A DNA stretch of 64,000 nucleotides from Anabaena sp. 4-3 (GCF_001597745.1 NZ_LUHJ01000067.1:1-64000); one strand, 5' to 3'; counted from the first letter of the stretch, positions 1 to 9,286 are shown. The notes: generated by a model from the letters alone, not told the origin. Numbers and translations: made by a program.

Positions 1-63
1 TCCACTACTGCGCTTTCTGTTGGGCAGGAAGCCTACACTGACCGCTTGCGGCAGTGTAGGTAG
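1..63 (+). mobile_element. Possible 3' tail of a TnpB-type (IS605 family) ORF
   Basis: A reading frame is open from the window edge to a TAG at 61-63. Its tail contains LSVGQEAYTDRLRQCR, which resembles the ends of IS605-type TnpB proteins in Nostoc as I remember them. The DNA also carries a perfect 9-bp stem (32-40 with 52-60, loop of 11), the kind of hairpin found where the right end of such elements overlaps the tnpB 3' end and forms the guide (omega) RNA. Only 20 codons are visible, so the assignment rests on tail similarity and the hairpin. It could also be an unrelated gene end. Confidence 0.35.
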
Positions 64-189
64 TTCACTCCTCTGTTACTTTCAACAGGCTCAAACCCTG
101 AACTTGTTGCCCAAGAATTTGATCAATTCCGGCTAAAATCTAAAATACATAGTAATATCATCCAGAGAGCTGTATTTTCAGCAAGCACT

Positions 190-1306
190 ATGGAAGTATT
201 AGAAATCAAACGCGAAATCGAAACGTTGTCTAGCCGCCTGGGTAAAACCCAGGACTATCTTTGACATACCTGCACTCACAGCTAAAATTCAAGACTTAGA
301 GCAAATAGCAGCACAGCCAGAATTTTGGGATAACCAAAACACAGCCCAAAAAACACTGCAAGAACTCAATGACCTGAAAGCCCACCTAGAACAGTATCAT
401 CAGTGGCAAGTTAATTTGGAAGATACGAAGGCAGTGGTTGAGCTTTTGGAACTGGAAACCGACGAAGCACTATTACAAGAAGCCGAGTCTACCATCTCTA
501 AACTAAATCGTGAACTTGACCAGTGGGAATTACAACAGTTACTTTCTGGCCCCTACGATGCGGAAGGGGCGGTACTGACGATTAACGCTGGGGCTGGTGG
601 TACAGATGCCCAAGACTGGGCATTTATGCTGTTAAGAATGTATACCCGTTGGGCAGAAGCGCATGGTTACAAGGTAGCTTTAGCGGAAGAGTCAGAGGGT
701 GACGAGGCGGGGATTAAATCAGCCACTCTCGAAATTACTGGTCGTTATGCCTACGGCTATTTACGCTCAGAAACAGGTACACATCGCTTAGTGCGGATTT
801 CTCCTTTTAACGCCAATGGTAAACGGCAAACCAGTTTTGCTGGGGTGGAAGTCATGCCGCAAATCGATGATTCTGTACACTTGGACATTCCAGAGAAGGA
901 TTTAGAAATTACCACATCCCGGTCTGGTGGTAAAGGTGGGCAGAACGTCAACAAAGTAGAAACCGCCGTGCGGGTTGTGCATATCCCAACGGGGATAGCT
1001 GTACGCTGTACAGAAGAACGTTCTCAATTGCAAAACAAAGAGAAAGCCCTAGCACGCCTGAAAGCCAAGCTGTTAGTGATTGCCCAAGAACAACGGGCGC
1101 AAGAAATTGCTGATATTCGCGGCGATATGGTAGAAGCTTCCTGGGGTAATCAAATCCGTAACTATGTATTCCATCCTTACCAGATGGTAAAGGATTTGCG
1201 TACCAATGCAGAAACAACTGCGATCGCTGACATCATGAACGGCGAACTCGATATGTTCATTCAAGCCTATCTGCGTCAGGAAAATCAACTGGTAGAAACT
1301 GCTTAA
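190..1306 (+). CDS. prfB: Peptide chain release factor 2, with programmed +1 frameshift
   Basis: RF2 recognises UGA and UAA stop codons and triggers peptide release on the ribosome. ATG at 190 opens 24 codons that end at an in-frame TGA (262-264) preceded by CTT. Shifting +1 at CTT-TGA-C joins this leader exactly to the long downstream frame (263-1306), giving 371 residues, close to the E. coli length. The product shows the SPF tripeptide used for UGA reading (in [10 protein letters not shown]) and the catalytic GGQ at residues 249-251. The shift is autoregulatory: low RF2 allows slow termination and frameshifting. It is not a broken gene. It heads a same-strand cluster with DUF3285, ybeY, dgkA and trpG. 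Confidence 0.97.
249..265 (+). promoter_or_regulatory. prfB programmed frameshift site (CTT TGA C)
   Basis: The sequence AGGACTATCTTTGAC contains the slippery CTT-TGA-C heptamer that is nearly invariant in bacterial prfB. The AGG just upstream is in the position of the internal Shine-Dalgarno element (AGGGGG in E. coli) that stimulates slippage, but the match is weaker here. Confidence 0.93.
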
Positions 1307-1307
1307 T

Positions 1308-1344
1308 TGGGGACTGGGTATTGGGGACTCTTGACTGGGTATTA
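1308..1344. repeat. STRR-type G-rich tandem repeat (GGGGACTGGGTATT)
   Basis: Two imperfect units of GGGGACTGGGTATT lie immediately after the prfB stop. The same unit recurs at 27893, 34914 and, on the other strand, near 37970, so it belongs to the dispersed heptamer-type short tandem repeats of Nostocales. Confidence 0.7.
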
Positions 1345-1469
1345 AGAATAAATTCCCCTCCGCTTCCCCCTCACCCCCACACCACTGCTTTTAACAAACT
1401 TGCCCAATCAGGCGATAGAACTGCTGGCAAACTGTTACATTTATATATAAAAGAACTTATTATTTAATT

Positions 1470-1625
1470 ATGAACAATTCTCCTTCAACAGAACCTCAAC
1501 CCAGCTACGTTAAACTAGCGATGCGTAATATGGTACGTAAGGGTGGTACTTCTTTGAAGCATTTCCTGTTGACTACTGTAGGGCTGCTAGCTGTGCTGGT
1601 AGGTTTAGCTTACCTGACTCGTTAA
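1470..1625 (+). CDS. DUF3285 family small membrane protein
   Basis: This 51-residue protein has a polar, basic N-terminal half and one C-terminal membrane helix (about residues 31-48, FLLTTVGLLAVLVGLAYL). Size, layout and position just before ybeY match the cyanobacterial DUF3285 family, whose function is unknown to me. The ATG at 1470 follows an AT-rich leader without a strong ribosome-binding site. It lies between prfB and ybeY on the same strand and is probably cotranscribed with them. Confidence 0.75.
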   Translation: MNNSPSTEPQPSYVKLAMRNMVRKGGTSLKHFLLTTVGLLAVLVGLAYLTR

Positions 1626-1658
1626 TTACCAACTAATAACCAAAATGTCAAGGAGAGT

Positions 1659-2195
1659 TTGCAGTTGGTGGTAGTTGAACTAGATGTACAAGATTATTTC
1701 TGGGAGTCTTCCCCCGAAGAACGCCTAAATTCTGGCTATCTGGAAGCCCGAATTCCTCCAGAAACTTGGGAAGACTGGTTTAATCGTTGGTTAGAAGTTC
1801 TGCACCCCCACTTACCACCGGCAGCAGGTTATGAAGTTGGACTGCGGTTCACCGATGACGCAGAAATTCAACAACTGAATGCTCAATATCGTCAGCAAAA
1901 CAAGCCAACAGATGTTTTATCCTTTGCGACTTTAGAAGTAGATTTACCGCAAATTGCGGAAATGTCGGCTACACCTTTGTATTTAGGGGATATAGTTGTT
2001 TCGATTAACACGGCACAACGGCAAGCCCAACAACAGGAACATAGTTTATCAACTGAGTTGGCTTGGTTGGTGGCACATGGCTTACTGCACCTGTTGGGCT
2101 GGGATCATCCTGATGAGGAGAGTTTAACGGCAATGTTACAACAACAAGCAATTTTACTGGAGACTGTTGGTATTGATATAGACATAGAATATTAA
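1659..2195 (+). CDS. ybeY: Endoribonuclease YbeY, 16S rRNA maturation
   Basis: YbeY is a zinc-dependent single-strand endoribonuclease used in 16S rRNA 3'-end processing and ribosome quality control. The family signature with three metal-binding histidines is clear at residues 140-150 (HGLLHLLGWDH), and the preceding PTDVLSFA block is also typical. The start is uncertain. An AAGGAG at 1650-1655 sits too close to the TTG at 1659; TTG at 1665 or GTG at 1668 would be better spaced and give a product two or three residues shorter. The N-terminal 40 residues before the core are a usual cyanobacterial extension. It is followed by dgkA. Confidence 0.95.
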   Translation: MQLVVVELDVQDYFWESSPEERLNSGYLEARIPPETWEDWFNRWLEVLHPHLPPAAGYEVGLRFTDDAEIQQLNAQYRQQNKPTDVLSFATLEVDLPQIAEMSATPLYLGDIVVSINTAQRQAQQQEHSLSTELAWLVAHGLLHLLGWDHPDEESLTAMLQQQAILLETVGIDIDIEY

Positions 2196-2333
2196 TATTT
2201 TTATGACTTGGGATGTGAATTTTCCAGCATCCTTTTATAATACTGCTGTAGAAAATTGCATGAAAGTTGACCGCAAAATTACCATCAGCCAAGATAATCC
2301 TGAAATATACCGTGCTGTTCTATTGTTAAGCCT

Positions 2334-2789
2334 ATGTCACAAAAAGTCTCCCCGCCACCCACGCAAAACCATTTATTCAGCCTTGTCAATCAAGAACGAG
2401 AACTGTCTTGGCGAGTTGCCTCTAGTTTACTGGTAAGTTTTAAGTATGCTTGGGCTGGGATTAGGTACAGTTTTCACACTCAACGCAATTTCCGGATTCA
2501 TGTCATAGTCTGTATGTTAGCGATCGCCTTAAGCGTAATCTTACATTTACAGACGGTAGAAATAGCAATTATTGGTATCACTAGCGGTTTAGTATTGGCA
2601 CTAGAGTTATTGAATACGGCGATTGAGTCGGTGGTAGATTTAACTGTTCAGCAGACTTACCACGAATTGGCAAAAATTGCTAAAGATTGTGCTGCTGGTG
2701 CGGTGCTTGTCTCGGCTTTGGTGGCGGTGTTTGTGGCGGCTGTGCTGTTGCTTCCACCTTTGCTAGTTCTGATTCAATCGGCGGTTTAA
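2334..2789 (+). CDS. dgkA: Diacylglycerol/undecaprenol kinase (DgkA family)
   Basis: This small integral membrane lipid kinase phosphorylates diacylglycerol or undecaprenol at the inner face of the plasma membrane. The family core is present: RNFRIH, then ELLNTAIESVVDL with the catalytic glutamate and asparagine, then AKDCAAGAVL. There are three membrane helices (about 55-72, 76-95 and 118-150). The 151 residues include a cytoplasmic N-terminal extension of about 45 residues not found in E. coli DgkA. The ATG at 2334 overlaps a spurious frame upstream. Whether the lipid is diacylglycerol or undecaprenol cannot be told from sequence alone. Confidence 0.9.
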   Translation: MSQKVSPPPTQNHLFSLVNQERELSWRVASSLLVSFKYAWAGIRYSFHTQRNFRIHVIVCMLAIALSVILHLQTVEIAIIGITSGLVLALELLNTAIESVVDLTVQQTYHELAKIAKDCAAGAVLVSALVAVFVAAVLLLPPLLVLIQSAV

Positions 2790-2821
2790 AATTAAATTCT
2801 GAACTCCTGCTATCGGCAAAA

Positions 2822-2869
2822 TAGGGAGTGGGGAATGGGGAGTAGGGGTTTAGCATTGCTAAACCCTTA
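2822..2869. repeat. G-rich repeat followed by a palindrome (terminator-like)
   Basis: GGGAGTGGGGAATGGGGAGTAGGGG runs into the perfect palindrome GGGTTTAGCA/TGCTAAACCC at about 2847-2867 with a loop of one base. The palindrome belongs to the same GTAGGGGTTT-type family seen at 11769 and 40450. It could act as the dgkA transcript end, but only a short T-rich stretch follows. Confidence 0.55.
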
Positions 2870-2924
2870 TAGCTTTTAGTTGTTAGCGATTTGTGGCAAT
2901 TTGATAGATTAGCGAGTATAGACT

Positions 2925-3524
2925 GTGATTATAGTTATCGATAATTACGACAGCTTCACTTATAATTTAGTCCAGTATCTCGGAGAACTAGCGGCTGAGT
3001 TTCCTGTAGCGTCAGACATTCAAGTTTTCCGTAACGATAAAATATCATTACACGAAGTTCAGCAATTACAACCGGATGCGATCGTCATCTCGCCGGGGCC
3101 TGGTCGTCCAGAAGATGCCGGGATATCCTTAGATTTAATTAGAGAGTTAGGCCCTAGTTTACCAATCTTGGGGGTATGCTTAGGACATCAAAGTATTGGT
3201 CAAGTATTTGGTGGTAAAATTGTCTCTGCTCCAGAGTTGATGCACGGTAAAACTTCACCAGTAACTCACACAGGGGTAGGTGTTTTCCAGGAATTAGAAA
3301 ATCCCATGACTGCCACTAGGTATCATAGTCTAGTTATTGACCGTGAAACCTGTCCCGAAGTTTTAGAAATCACAGCCTGGGTAGAAGATGGCACAATCAT
3401 GGGAGTACGACACAGGAACTATCCTCACATTCAAGGTGTCCAATTTCATCCAGAGAGTGTTCTCACTTCTTCAGGAAAACAGTTATTGCGGAACTTTCTG
3501 CAAGAGTTACAAGAAAAAAATTAA
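2925..3524 (+). CDS. trpG: Anthranilate/aminodeoxychorismate synthase glutamine amidotransferase subunit
   Basis: This class I glutamine amidotransferase supplies ammonia from glutamine to the chorismate-using partner for tryptophan or folate synthesis. The complete catalytic triad is visible: Cys85 in GVCLGHQ, His175 and Glu177 in QFHPES. The oxyanion segment SPGPGRP is at about 56-62. Its 199 residues match the family. It starts at a GTG (2925) reading MIIVIDNYDSFTYN, the standard family start. The pabA role cannot be separated from trpG by sequence. Its stop overlaps the next start by one base (TAATG), indicating translational coupling. Confidence 0.94.
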   Translation: MIIVIDNYDSFTYNLVQYLGELAAEFPVASDIQVFRNDKISLHEVQQLQPDAIVISPGPGRPEDAGISLDLIRELGPSLPILGVCLGHQSIGQVFGGKIVSAPELMHGKTSPVTHTGVGVFQELENPMTATRYHSLVIDRETCPEVLEITAWVEDGTIMGVRHRNYPHIQGVQFHPESVLTSSGKQLLRNFLQELQEKN

Positions 3525-4291
3525 TGAAACGACGACAGTTTATCAGCTACGCTGGAGCAGGTTTAGCGACAGCTATAGTTCCTACCTTTGCCTCCTACCT
3601 GCCAGCTAATGCCCAGTCTAGCGGAATTTCAGTCCAGTGGTTAGGTCATACTTGTTTTTTGTTTACTGGTGGTGGATTGAAAATTCTGGTCAATCCTTTT
3701 CGGACAGTGGGTTGTACGGCTGGATATCGTCTACCGAAAGTTGCAGCAGATTTGGTGTTAATTAGCAGTCAATTATTAGATGAAGGTGCAGTAGACGGCT
3801 TACCGGGTAATCCCAAGTTAGTCTATGCACCAGGAGTTTATGAATTCCAGGGGATGAGATTTCAAGGCATTGCTATTGACCATGATCGCAAAGGTGGCAG
3901 ACAATTTGGGATAAATACTGCTTGGAAATGGCAGCAAGGCGGAGTCAATATCCTACACCTAGGAGGAGCAGCAGCACCGATTTCTATTGAACAAAAAATC
4001 CTCATGGGGCGACCTGATGCAGTATTTATACCTGTGGGTGGTAGTGATAAAGCTTACAATGCAGCCGAAGCGAAACAGGCGATCGCCGTCCTCAATCCGA
4101 AACTGGTAATCCCTACCCATTACCGTACACAAGCTGCTGATGCTAACGCCTGTGATATTGCACCATTAGATGAATTTTTAACCTTGATGCAGGGTACAAA
4201 CGTGCGGCGTAGTAATAGTGACACTATTAATATTAATCCGCGTAACTTGCCTGATAATAGCGAGATTCAGGTTTTAAGTTACAAGTTTTAA
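3524..4291 (+). CDS. Tat-exported metallo-beta-lactamase-fold protein lacking the HxHxDH motif
   Basis: The 255-residue product begins with a twin-arginine leader (MKRRQFISYAG, then a hydrophobic stretch and an AQS cleavage region near 31), so it is probably folded before export to the thylakoid lumen or periplasm. The mature part resembles UlaG-like metallo-beta-lactamase-fold proteins: WLGHTCFLF, a strand reading LILISSQLLDEG-like at about 78-89 where the family normally has HxHxDH, and VIPTHYR near the C-terminus. The usual zinc motif is therefore replaced by SSQLLDEG, so hydrolase activity is doubtful. The ATG overlaps the trpG stop, and the gene probably shares the trpG transcript. Function unknown. 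Confidence 0.8.
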   Translation: MKRRQFISYAGAGLATAIVPTFASYLPANAQSSGISVQWLGHTCFLFTGGGLKILVNPFRTVGCTAGYRLPKVAADLVLISSQLLDEGAVDGLPGNPKLVYAPGVYEFQGMRFQGIAIDHDRKGGRQFGINTAWKWQQGGVNILHLGGAAAPISIEQKILMGRPDAVFIPVGGSDKAYNAAEAKQAIAVLNPKLVIPTHYRTQAADANACDIAPLDEFLTLMQGTNVRRSNSDTININPRNLPDNSEIQVLSYKF

Positions 4292-4400
4292 CGATGATGT
4301 ATCACGAAAATTAGATATGATATTGTCAAGATAATCAATGGCGATGGAGCTCGCCAAAACCGCTATTCTAGAGCAAAAGTTGCATCTAGAAAGCTGATGG

Positions 4401-4445
4401 CTCCTACTTTCCTAGCTGACTGCGGGATAGTAGGAGTTTGTTGTA
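4401..4445 (+). terminator. Hairpin downstream of the trpG-MBL cluster
   Basis: CTCCTACT (4401-4408) pairs perfectly with AGTAGGAG (4429-4436) and is followed by TTTGTTGT. The loop is 20 bases, so it is a modest terminator candidate for the upstream cluster. Confidence 0.45.
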
Positions 4446-4508
4446 TTGATCTTCTGGCTTCCCTGTAGTCAGCATCTATCTACAAATTGCGTCTATGGGG
4501 GTGATGGA

Positions 4509-6131
4509 ATGTTAGCCAGCATATTATGGATTTTAATGATGGGCTTTTTTGTAGGTCAAATTGCCCGTCGTTTAGGCGCGCCGCCTTTAGTTGGGATGAT
4601 TTTAGTGGGTATTGTTCTCAGTCCCCAAGTTTTTAATCTTATCAGTGCAGATGTGTTGGATGCTGCCGATGAATTGAGAACTATGGCAGTGATGATTATA
4701 TTGATGAAAGCAGGATTAGGATTAGATAGGGAAAAACTGGCGCAACAGGGAAGTGTGGCGTTACGTTTGGGATTTTTACCTGCAACCTGTGAGGCGATCG
4801 CTATTGCCATTGCTGCTATAGTAATATTCCAGTTTAATTTGCCCACAGGTTTACTTTTAGGCTGCATTATCGCTGCTGAATCACCAGCCGTCATTGTTCC
4901 GGGGATGTTGCGACTCAAAAGTTTAGGTTTAGGTGTGACTAAAGGTATTCCTGATGCCATCTTAACTGGTAGTGCGTTGTCTGATGTGCTGCTATTACTT
5001 GTCTTTAGTCTATTACTAAATTTCTTACGCAATGGTGGCGTTGAGCAAATCACCATCTTGGGAATATTTACCTTCAACACTCTGCATTTACTCCCAATAC
5101 AAGTAATTTTGCAAATCTTCTTAGGCGTTTTATTTGGTTATTTAGCGGCTCGTTTACTGGTTTTACTATTAGCAACACAAAACTGGACGCAAAATACTGT
5201 CCAAGACACAGTAATTACTGCTAGTTGTGCTTTATTTCTAGTCATTGTTGCGAATCAATTACCTTATTTCTCTGGTTACTTAGCCGCAATGTCATTGGGA
5301 TTTTTCTTAATTGAATTAGATGCACCGCTAGCTAGAAGACTGCGGGGAGGTTTTGATAGTTTATGGGTGGTAGCGGAGATTTTTTTGTTTGTTTTGTTGG
5401 GTGCGAGTATTCAATTACAAATATTAGAAAAAGTCTTGCTACCTGGTATTTTAGTTTTAGCAATTGGTTTATTGATTGGTCGTGTGGTGGGGTGGTATCT
5501 TTCCACTGTGGGTAGTAACTGGAATTGGCGAGAAAGACTATTTTTACTACCAGGAAACTCGGCTAAAGCCACAGTACAAGCTGCTATTGGTGCAATTCCC
5601 CTGGCTCAAGGTATCGCCGGAGGTGAGATAATGTTAGCGATCGCAGCCCTTTCAATTCTGATTACTGCACCCTTGGGTGCTTGGTCTACAGCCACTTTTG
5701 CACCTAAACTATTAACCAAAGGAGAAGTAGATCCCACAAAAGTCACAGTCACTACTCCTACTCTATTCCTCGCAGCAGTAGACACATCTAATTTAGCCAC
5801 AGCAGTTTTAACTAAAGTTGCAGACTTAGCAAGACGCAGCAATGGCGAAGTAATTGTTTTACACGTAGTCAACACTTCCCACCCGTCAGCTATTCGACAA
5901 CTAGAAAAACAAACCAAAAAATTACTTTCTGATATCAAATACGAATTTTTGACAGTTACAGGTGCTATTCCCGAAGAAATTATCCGTATTGCGGAAGCTT
6001 ATCATGTAACAGCCATTGTCATGGGAAAACGTGGACATCAACCTTTAGATATATTAATTGGCTCAGTATCACAAGCAGTCTTAGAAACCAGCCAAGTACC
6101 TGTAATTTTGCTGGAAAACTGCAACAGGTAA
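4509..6131 (+). CDS. Cation/proton antiporter with C-terminal universal stress domain
   Basis: About 400 residues form a CPA-type (Na+/H+ exchanger fold) membrane domain with 11-13 helices, including MKAGLGLDREKL and the AAESPAVIVPGML stretch in the region of the ion-binding unwound helix. The C-terminal 130 residues form a UspA-like cytosolic domain with the nucleotide-loop pattern GKRGHQ...IGSVS. It probably exchanges Na+ or K+ for protons, with the stress domain sensing ATP/AMP or a second messenger (inference). The ATG at 4509 (MLASILWIL) is preferred because it follows GGGGTGATGG; an upstream in-frame start at 4446 would add 21 non-hydrophobic residues. It stands alone on the plus strand. 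Confidence 0.88.
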   Translation: MLASILWILMMGFFVGQIARRLGAPPLVGMILVGIVLSPQVFNLISADVLDAADELRTMAVMIILMKAGLGLDREKLAQQGSVALRLGFLPATCEAIAIAIAAIVIFQFNLPTGLLLGCIIAAESPAVIVPGMLRLKSLGLGVTKGIPDAILTGSALSDVLLLLVFSLLLNFLRNGGVEQITILGIFTFNTLHLLPIQVILQIFLGVLFGYLAARLLVLLLATQNWTQNTVQDTVITASCALFLVIVANQLPYFSGYLAAMSLGFFLIELDAPLARRLRGGFDSLWVVAEIFLFVLLGASIQLQILEKVLLPGILVLAIGLLIGRVVGWYLSTVGSNWNWRERLFLLPGNSAKATVQAAIGAIPLAQGIAGGEIMLAIAALSILITAPLGAWSTATFAPKLLTKGEVDPTKVTVTTPTLFLAAVDTSNLATAVLTKVADLARRSNGEVIVLHVVNTSHPSAIRQLEKQTKKLLSDIKYEFLTVTGAIPEEIIRIAEAYHVTAIVMGKRGHQPLDILIGSVSQAVLETSQVPVILLENCNR

Positions 6132-6189
6132 GGAAAAGGTGTCTACAGGAGATACCGAACCAGCTAATATGATTTAATCATAATTCAAG

Positions 6190-6224
6190 GTTTGTAGTAA
6201 GGACTTTAGTCCTGATTACAAACT
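6190..6224. repeat. Dispersed palindromic repeat GTTTGTAGTAAGGACTTTAG...
   Basis: The ends GTTTGTA and TACAAAC are inverted and the centre AGGACTTTAGTCCT is palindromic. The same element occurs in tandem at 43564-43818 and near 54574 and 54751. It lies between the antiporter and the DUF2887 gene. Confidence 0.75.
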
Positions 6225-6292
6225 TGATGACAATAATTTTACATTGCTTAATATAGTTCGATTTATTCACCCAGACTTACTTAAATACTTTC

Positions 6293-7144
6293 ATGCGTAG
6301 AGACTCAATTTTTTACAAACTGTTTCAACAATACCCGACTCTTGTATTTGAATTAATCCAAAATCCGCCGACAAATGCGGATGCTTATCGATTTGATTCA
6401 GTAGCAATCAAAGAACCGAAGTTTGAAATTGACGGGGTATTTCTTCCACCGGAAGGTGATCCGCCTGGGGTGGTATACTTCTGTGAGGTGCAATTCCAAA
6501 AAGATGAACAGCTTTACGAAAGAGTATTTGCGGAATCTTTACTATATTTCTATCGTAACCGTGCCAGATTTAGTGACTGGCAAGCAGTGATAATTTATCC
6601 ATCTCGGAATATTGAACAAAGTAACATTTATCCTTATCGGGGCTTGATCAACAGTAACCAAGTCCATCGCGTCTATTTGAATGAATTAGGGAATATTCGC
6701 CAGTTACCGTTATGGTTAGCGTTGATGGTATTAACTACGGTAGAAGAAGAACAAGCACCAGAAGAAGCAAGGTATTTAATCACTAGAACTCGTGAAGAAG
6801 TAGCATCAACAGCCACTCGCGCCATAATAGAGATAATTACGACAATCATGGTGTACAGGTTTGAACAGTTAAGTCGCAGGGAAGTAGAGTCTATGCTAGG
6901 AATCACGCTCAAGGAAACAAAAGTTTACCGAGAAATCAAGGAAGAAGGGCGAGAAGAAGGGCGGGAAATCATGGCTAATGCAATTTCTCGACTATTAACC
7001 AAGCGGTTGGGAGAACTACCTGAAGAATTACGCTCTACAATTTCTGGTTTATCTTTGCCTGTTCTGGAAGATTTAAGCGAAGCACTGTTAGATTTTACCA
7101 GTGTGGCTGATTTACAGGCTTGGTTAGCAGGGCGAACCAATTAA
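6293..7144 (+). CDS. DUF2887/DUF4351 Rpn-like PD-(D/E)XK nuclease family protein
   Basis: The N-terminal 200 residues match the cyanobacterial DUF2887 family, related to Rpn/YhgA recombination-promoting nucleases. The probable PD-(D/E)XK active site is visible as FEIDGVFLP followed by VYFCEVQFQ (Asp, then Glu-x-Gln). A charged linker (KEEGREEGREI) leads to a C-terminal DUF4351 helical region (about 225-283, LTKRLGELPEEL). Such proteins occur in many copies in Nostocales genomes and are often linked to mobile DNA, but no transposon ends flank this one directly. A MITE-like repeat follows 30 bases after the stop. DNA cleavage is inferred from family only. Confidence 0.82.
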   Translation: MRRDSIFYKLFQQYPTLVFELIQNPPTNADAYRFDSVAIKEPKFEIDGVFLPPEGDPPGVVYFCEVQFQKDEQLYERVFAESLLYFYRNRARFSDWQAVIIYPSRNIEQSNIYPYRGLINSNQVHRVYLNELGNIRQLPLWLALMVLTTVEEEQAPEEARYLITRTREEVASTATRAIIEIITTIMVYRFEQLSRREVESMLGITLKETKVYREIKEEGREEGREIMANAISRLLTKRLGELPEELRSTISGLSLPVLEDLSEALLDFTSVADLQAWLAGRTN

Positions 7145-7173
7145 ATTACGTTAACTCATTGCTGGGTTTACAG

Positions 7174-7260
7174 CACATTAGTAGGGTGCGTCAGATGTTG
7201 AAAATTTGTTTATTTTGAGAAAATTATCTCTTTTGACGCACCTTACAAGAGACTTACACA
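7174..7260. repeat. MITE-like GTAGGGTGCGTCA inverted-repeat element, copy A
   Basis: GTAGGGTGCGTCA (7181-7193) pairs with TGACGCACCTTAC (7234-7246), with one G-T wobble, around an AT-rich loop, and GACTTACAC follows. The same core appears at 9287, 20731 and 54646. Confidence 0.8.
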
Positions 7261-7400
7261 CCTTTTTCTGAAAAAGAAAGCTTTGCCATTATGCCATTTT
7301 TTCTGGGACTGGAACTACTACAATGACTATGAATGCTAGATAATGGGAAAGCTTTGACATTTACCAGTAAATCTAGCTTGGAACCACAGAACTAACACCT

Positions 7401-9188
7401 ATGCGAACTCACTATTGCGGCGAACTCCGAAAAGAAGATATTGGAGAAACTGTTACCTTGTACGGATGGGTAGACCGTCGCCGCGATCATGGGGGCGTGA
7501 TATTCTTAGATTTACGCGATCGCTCCGGCATTGTCCAGATTGTCAGCGACCCGCAACGCACCCCAGATTCCTACGAACTAGCCAACTCCCTGCGTAATGA
7601 ATATGTTGTAGAAATTACAGGCAGAGTCACACAACGCCCCGCAGAATCACTAAATACCCGCATCCCTACAGGCGAAGTGGAAATTTACGCTGATCAAATT
7701 AAACTGCTAAATGCTGTGCGGAAACAGTTACCTTTTCAAGTTTCCACCGCCGACAGTGAAACAGTGCGGGAAGACTTGCGGTTAAAATATCGTTATTTGG
7801 ATTTACGACGCGATCGCATGGCGCAAAACATCCAGTTACGTCATCAAGTCGTAAAAGCCATGCGCCGTTACTTGGAAGATGTACAAGGTTTCATGGAAAT
7901 TGAAACCCCCATTCTCACCCGTTCTACCCCAGAAGGTGCGAGAGATTACATCCTCCCCAGTCGCGTTAACCCTGGTGAATGGTTCGCCTTACCCCAGTCA
8001 CCACAGTTATTTAAACAAATTTTGATGGTATCCGGCATGGATAGATACTATCAGATTGCTCGTTGCTTCCGCGATGAAGATTTACGCGCCGACAGACAAC
8101 CAGAGTTCACCCAATTAGACATGGAAATGAGTTTCATGTCTCAGGAAGAAATTATTGAACTCAACGAAAAGTTAGTTGCTTATATCTTCAAAACCGTCAA
8201 AGGAATTGAATTACCCCTTCCCTTCCCCCGTCTCACCTACGCTGACGCGATGGAACGTTATGGAAGTGACAAACCAGATACCCGTTACGGTTTGGAATTA
8301 GTCAACGTTTCCGATGTGTTAAAAGACTGTGGTTTCAAAGTCTTTAAGGATGCGATCGCTCACGGTGGTATCGTTAAAATCTTACCCATCCCCAACGGTA
8401 ACGACCAAATATCAAACGTCCGCATCAAACCAGGTGGCGACTTATTCAAAGAAGCCAGTGAAGCCGGTGCAAAAGGACTAGCTTACATCCGTGTCAGAGA
8501 AAACGGTGAAATTGACACCATCGGCGCAATTAAAGACAACCTCACCGACGCACAAAAACAGGAAATCTTACAACGCACAGGCGCACAACCAGGACATTTA
8601 TTACTGTTTGGTGCAGGTGATACGCTGACTGTCAATAAAACTTTAGATAGATTGCGTCAAGTCGTCGCCAGGGAATTCAACTTAATCGATCCCGCCAAAA
8701 TCAACTTACTCTGGATTGTAGACTTCCCGATGTTTGAGTGGAATGCAGACGAAAAACGCCTGGAAGCACTACACCACCCCTTCACCGCACCTTATCCCGC
8801 AGATTTACATGACTTAAAAACCGCCCGCGCCCAAGCCTATGACTTAGTATTCAACGGCTTTGAAGTCGGTGGTGGTAGTTTGCGGATTTATCAACGGGAA
8901 ATTCAAGAGCAGGTATTTGAAGCGATCGGCTTGTCTCCAGAAGAAGCACAAAATAAATTTGGATTTCTGTTGGAAGCCTTTGAATATGGTACACCACCGC
9001 ATGGTGGTATCGCCTACGGTGTAGACCGTTTGGTGATGTTACTTGCTGGTGAAGAATCCATCCGCGATGTCATCGCCTTTCCGAAGACGCAACAAGCCCG
9101 TTGCTTGTTAACAGATGCACCTTCCGGTGTAGATGTCAAGCAACTCAAAGAATTACAAGTTGCATCCACATACAAGCCCAAACCTTAA
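7401..9188 (+). CDS. aspS: Aspartyl-tRNA synthetase
   Basis: This class II aminoacyl-tRNA synthetase charges tRNA(Asp) and, in organisms without asparaginyl-tRNA synthetase, often also tRNA(Asn). Domains in order: an anticodon-binding OB fold (1-110, [20 protein letters not shown]), the catalytic core with motif 2 ([19 protein letters not shown]) and motif 3 ([15 protein letters not shown]), and the bacterial GAD insertion at about 290-420. The length (595) is normal for the bacterial type. The ATG at 7401 begins MRTHYCGEL, a standard start. No operon partner is evident; it converges with the SLH gene across a MITE copy. Confidence 0.97.
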   Translation: MRTHYCGELRKEDIGETVTLYGWVDRRRDHGGVIFLDLRDRSGIVQIVSDPQRTPDSYELANSLRNEYVVEITGRVTQRPAESLNTRIPTGEVEIYADQIKLLNAVRKQLPFQVSTADSETVREDLRLKYRYLDLRRDRMAQNIQLRHQVVKAMRRYLEDVQGFMEIETPILTRSTPEGARDYILPSRVNPGEWFALPQSPQLFKQILMVSGMDRYYQIARCFRDEDLRADRQPEFTQLDMEMSFMSQEEIIELNEKLVAYIFKTVKGIELPLPFPRLTYADAMERYGSDKPDTRYGLELVNVSDVLKDCGFKVFKDAIAHGGIVKILPIPNGNDQISNVRIKPGGDLFKEASEAGAKGLAYIRVRENGEIDTIGAIKDNLTDAQKQEILQRTGAQPGHLLLFGAGDTLTVNKTLDRLRQVVAREFNLIDPAKINLLWIVDFPMFEWNADEKRLEALHHPFTAPYPADLHDLKTARAQAYDLVFNGFEVGGGSLRIYQREIQEQVFEAIGLSPEEAQNKFGFLLEAFEYGTPPHGGIAYGVDRLVMLLAGEESIRDVIAFPKTQQARCLLTDAPSGVDVKQLKELQVASTYKPKP

Positions 9189-9206
9189 CCCATTTTCCAT
9201 CATCGT

Positions 9207-9269
9207 AGGGTGGGCAATGCCAAAGAGCTAACAATCACCATTTCAGCCCAGTGTCAGCATTGCCCACCG
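9207..9269. repeat. Inverted repeat GTGGGCAATGC downstream of aspS
   Basis: GTGGGCAATGC (9210-9220) is a perfect inverted repeat of GCATTGCCCAC (9258-9268) with a 37-base loop. The shorter hairpin GGGTGGGCATTGCCCACCC after glgB (20702) shares this core. It may fold in the aspS 3' leader and assist transcript ending; no T run follows. Confidence 0.6.
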
Positions 9270-9286
9270 CTTGCAAATTGCGAATT

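Noticed and set aside
190-264. prfB looks interrupted by an in-frame TGA, as in a pseudogene
   Set aside because: The stop is part of the CTT-TGA-C programmed frameshift, and the downstream frame joins exactly in the +1 register.
2203-2436. 77-codon frame between ybeY and dgkA
   Set aside because: It overlaps the start of dgkA, whose frame carries a clear family signature.
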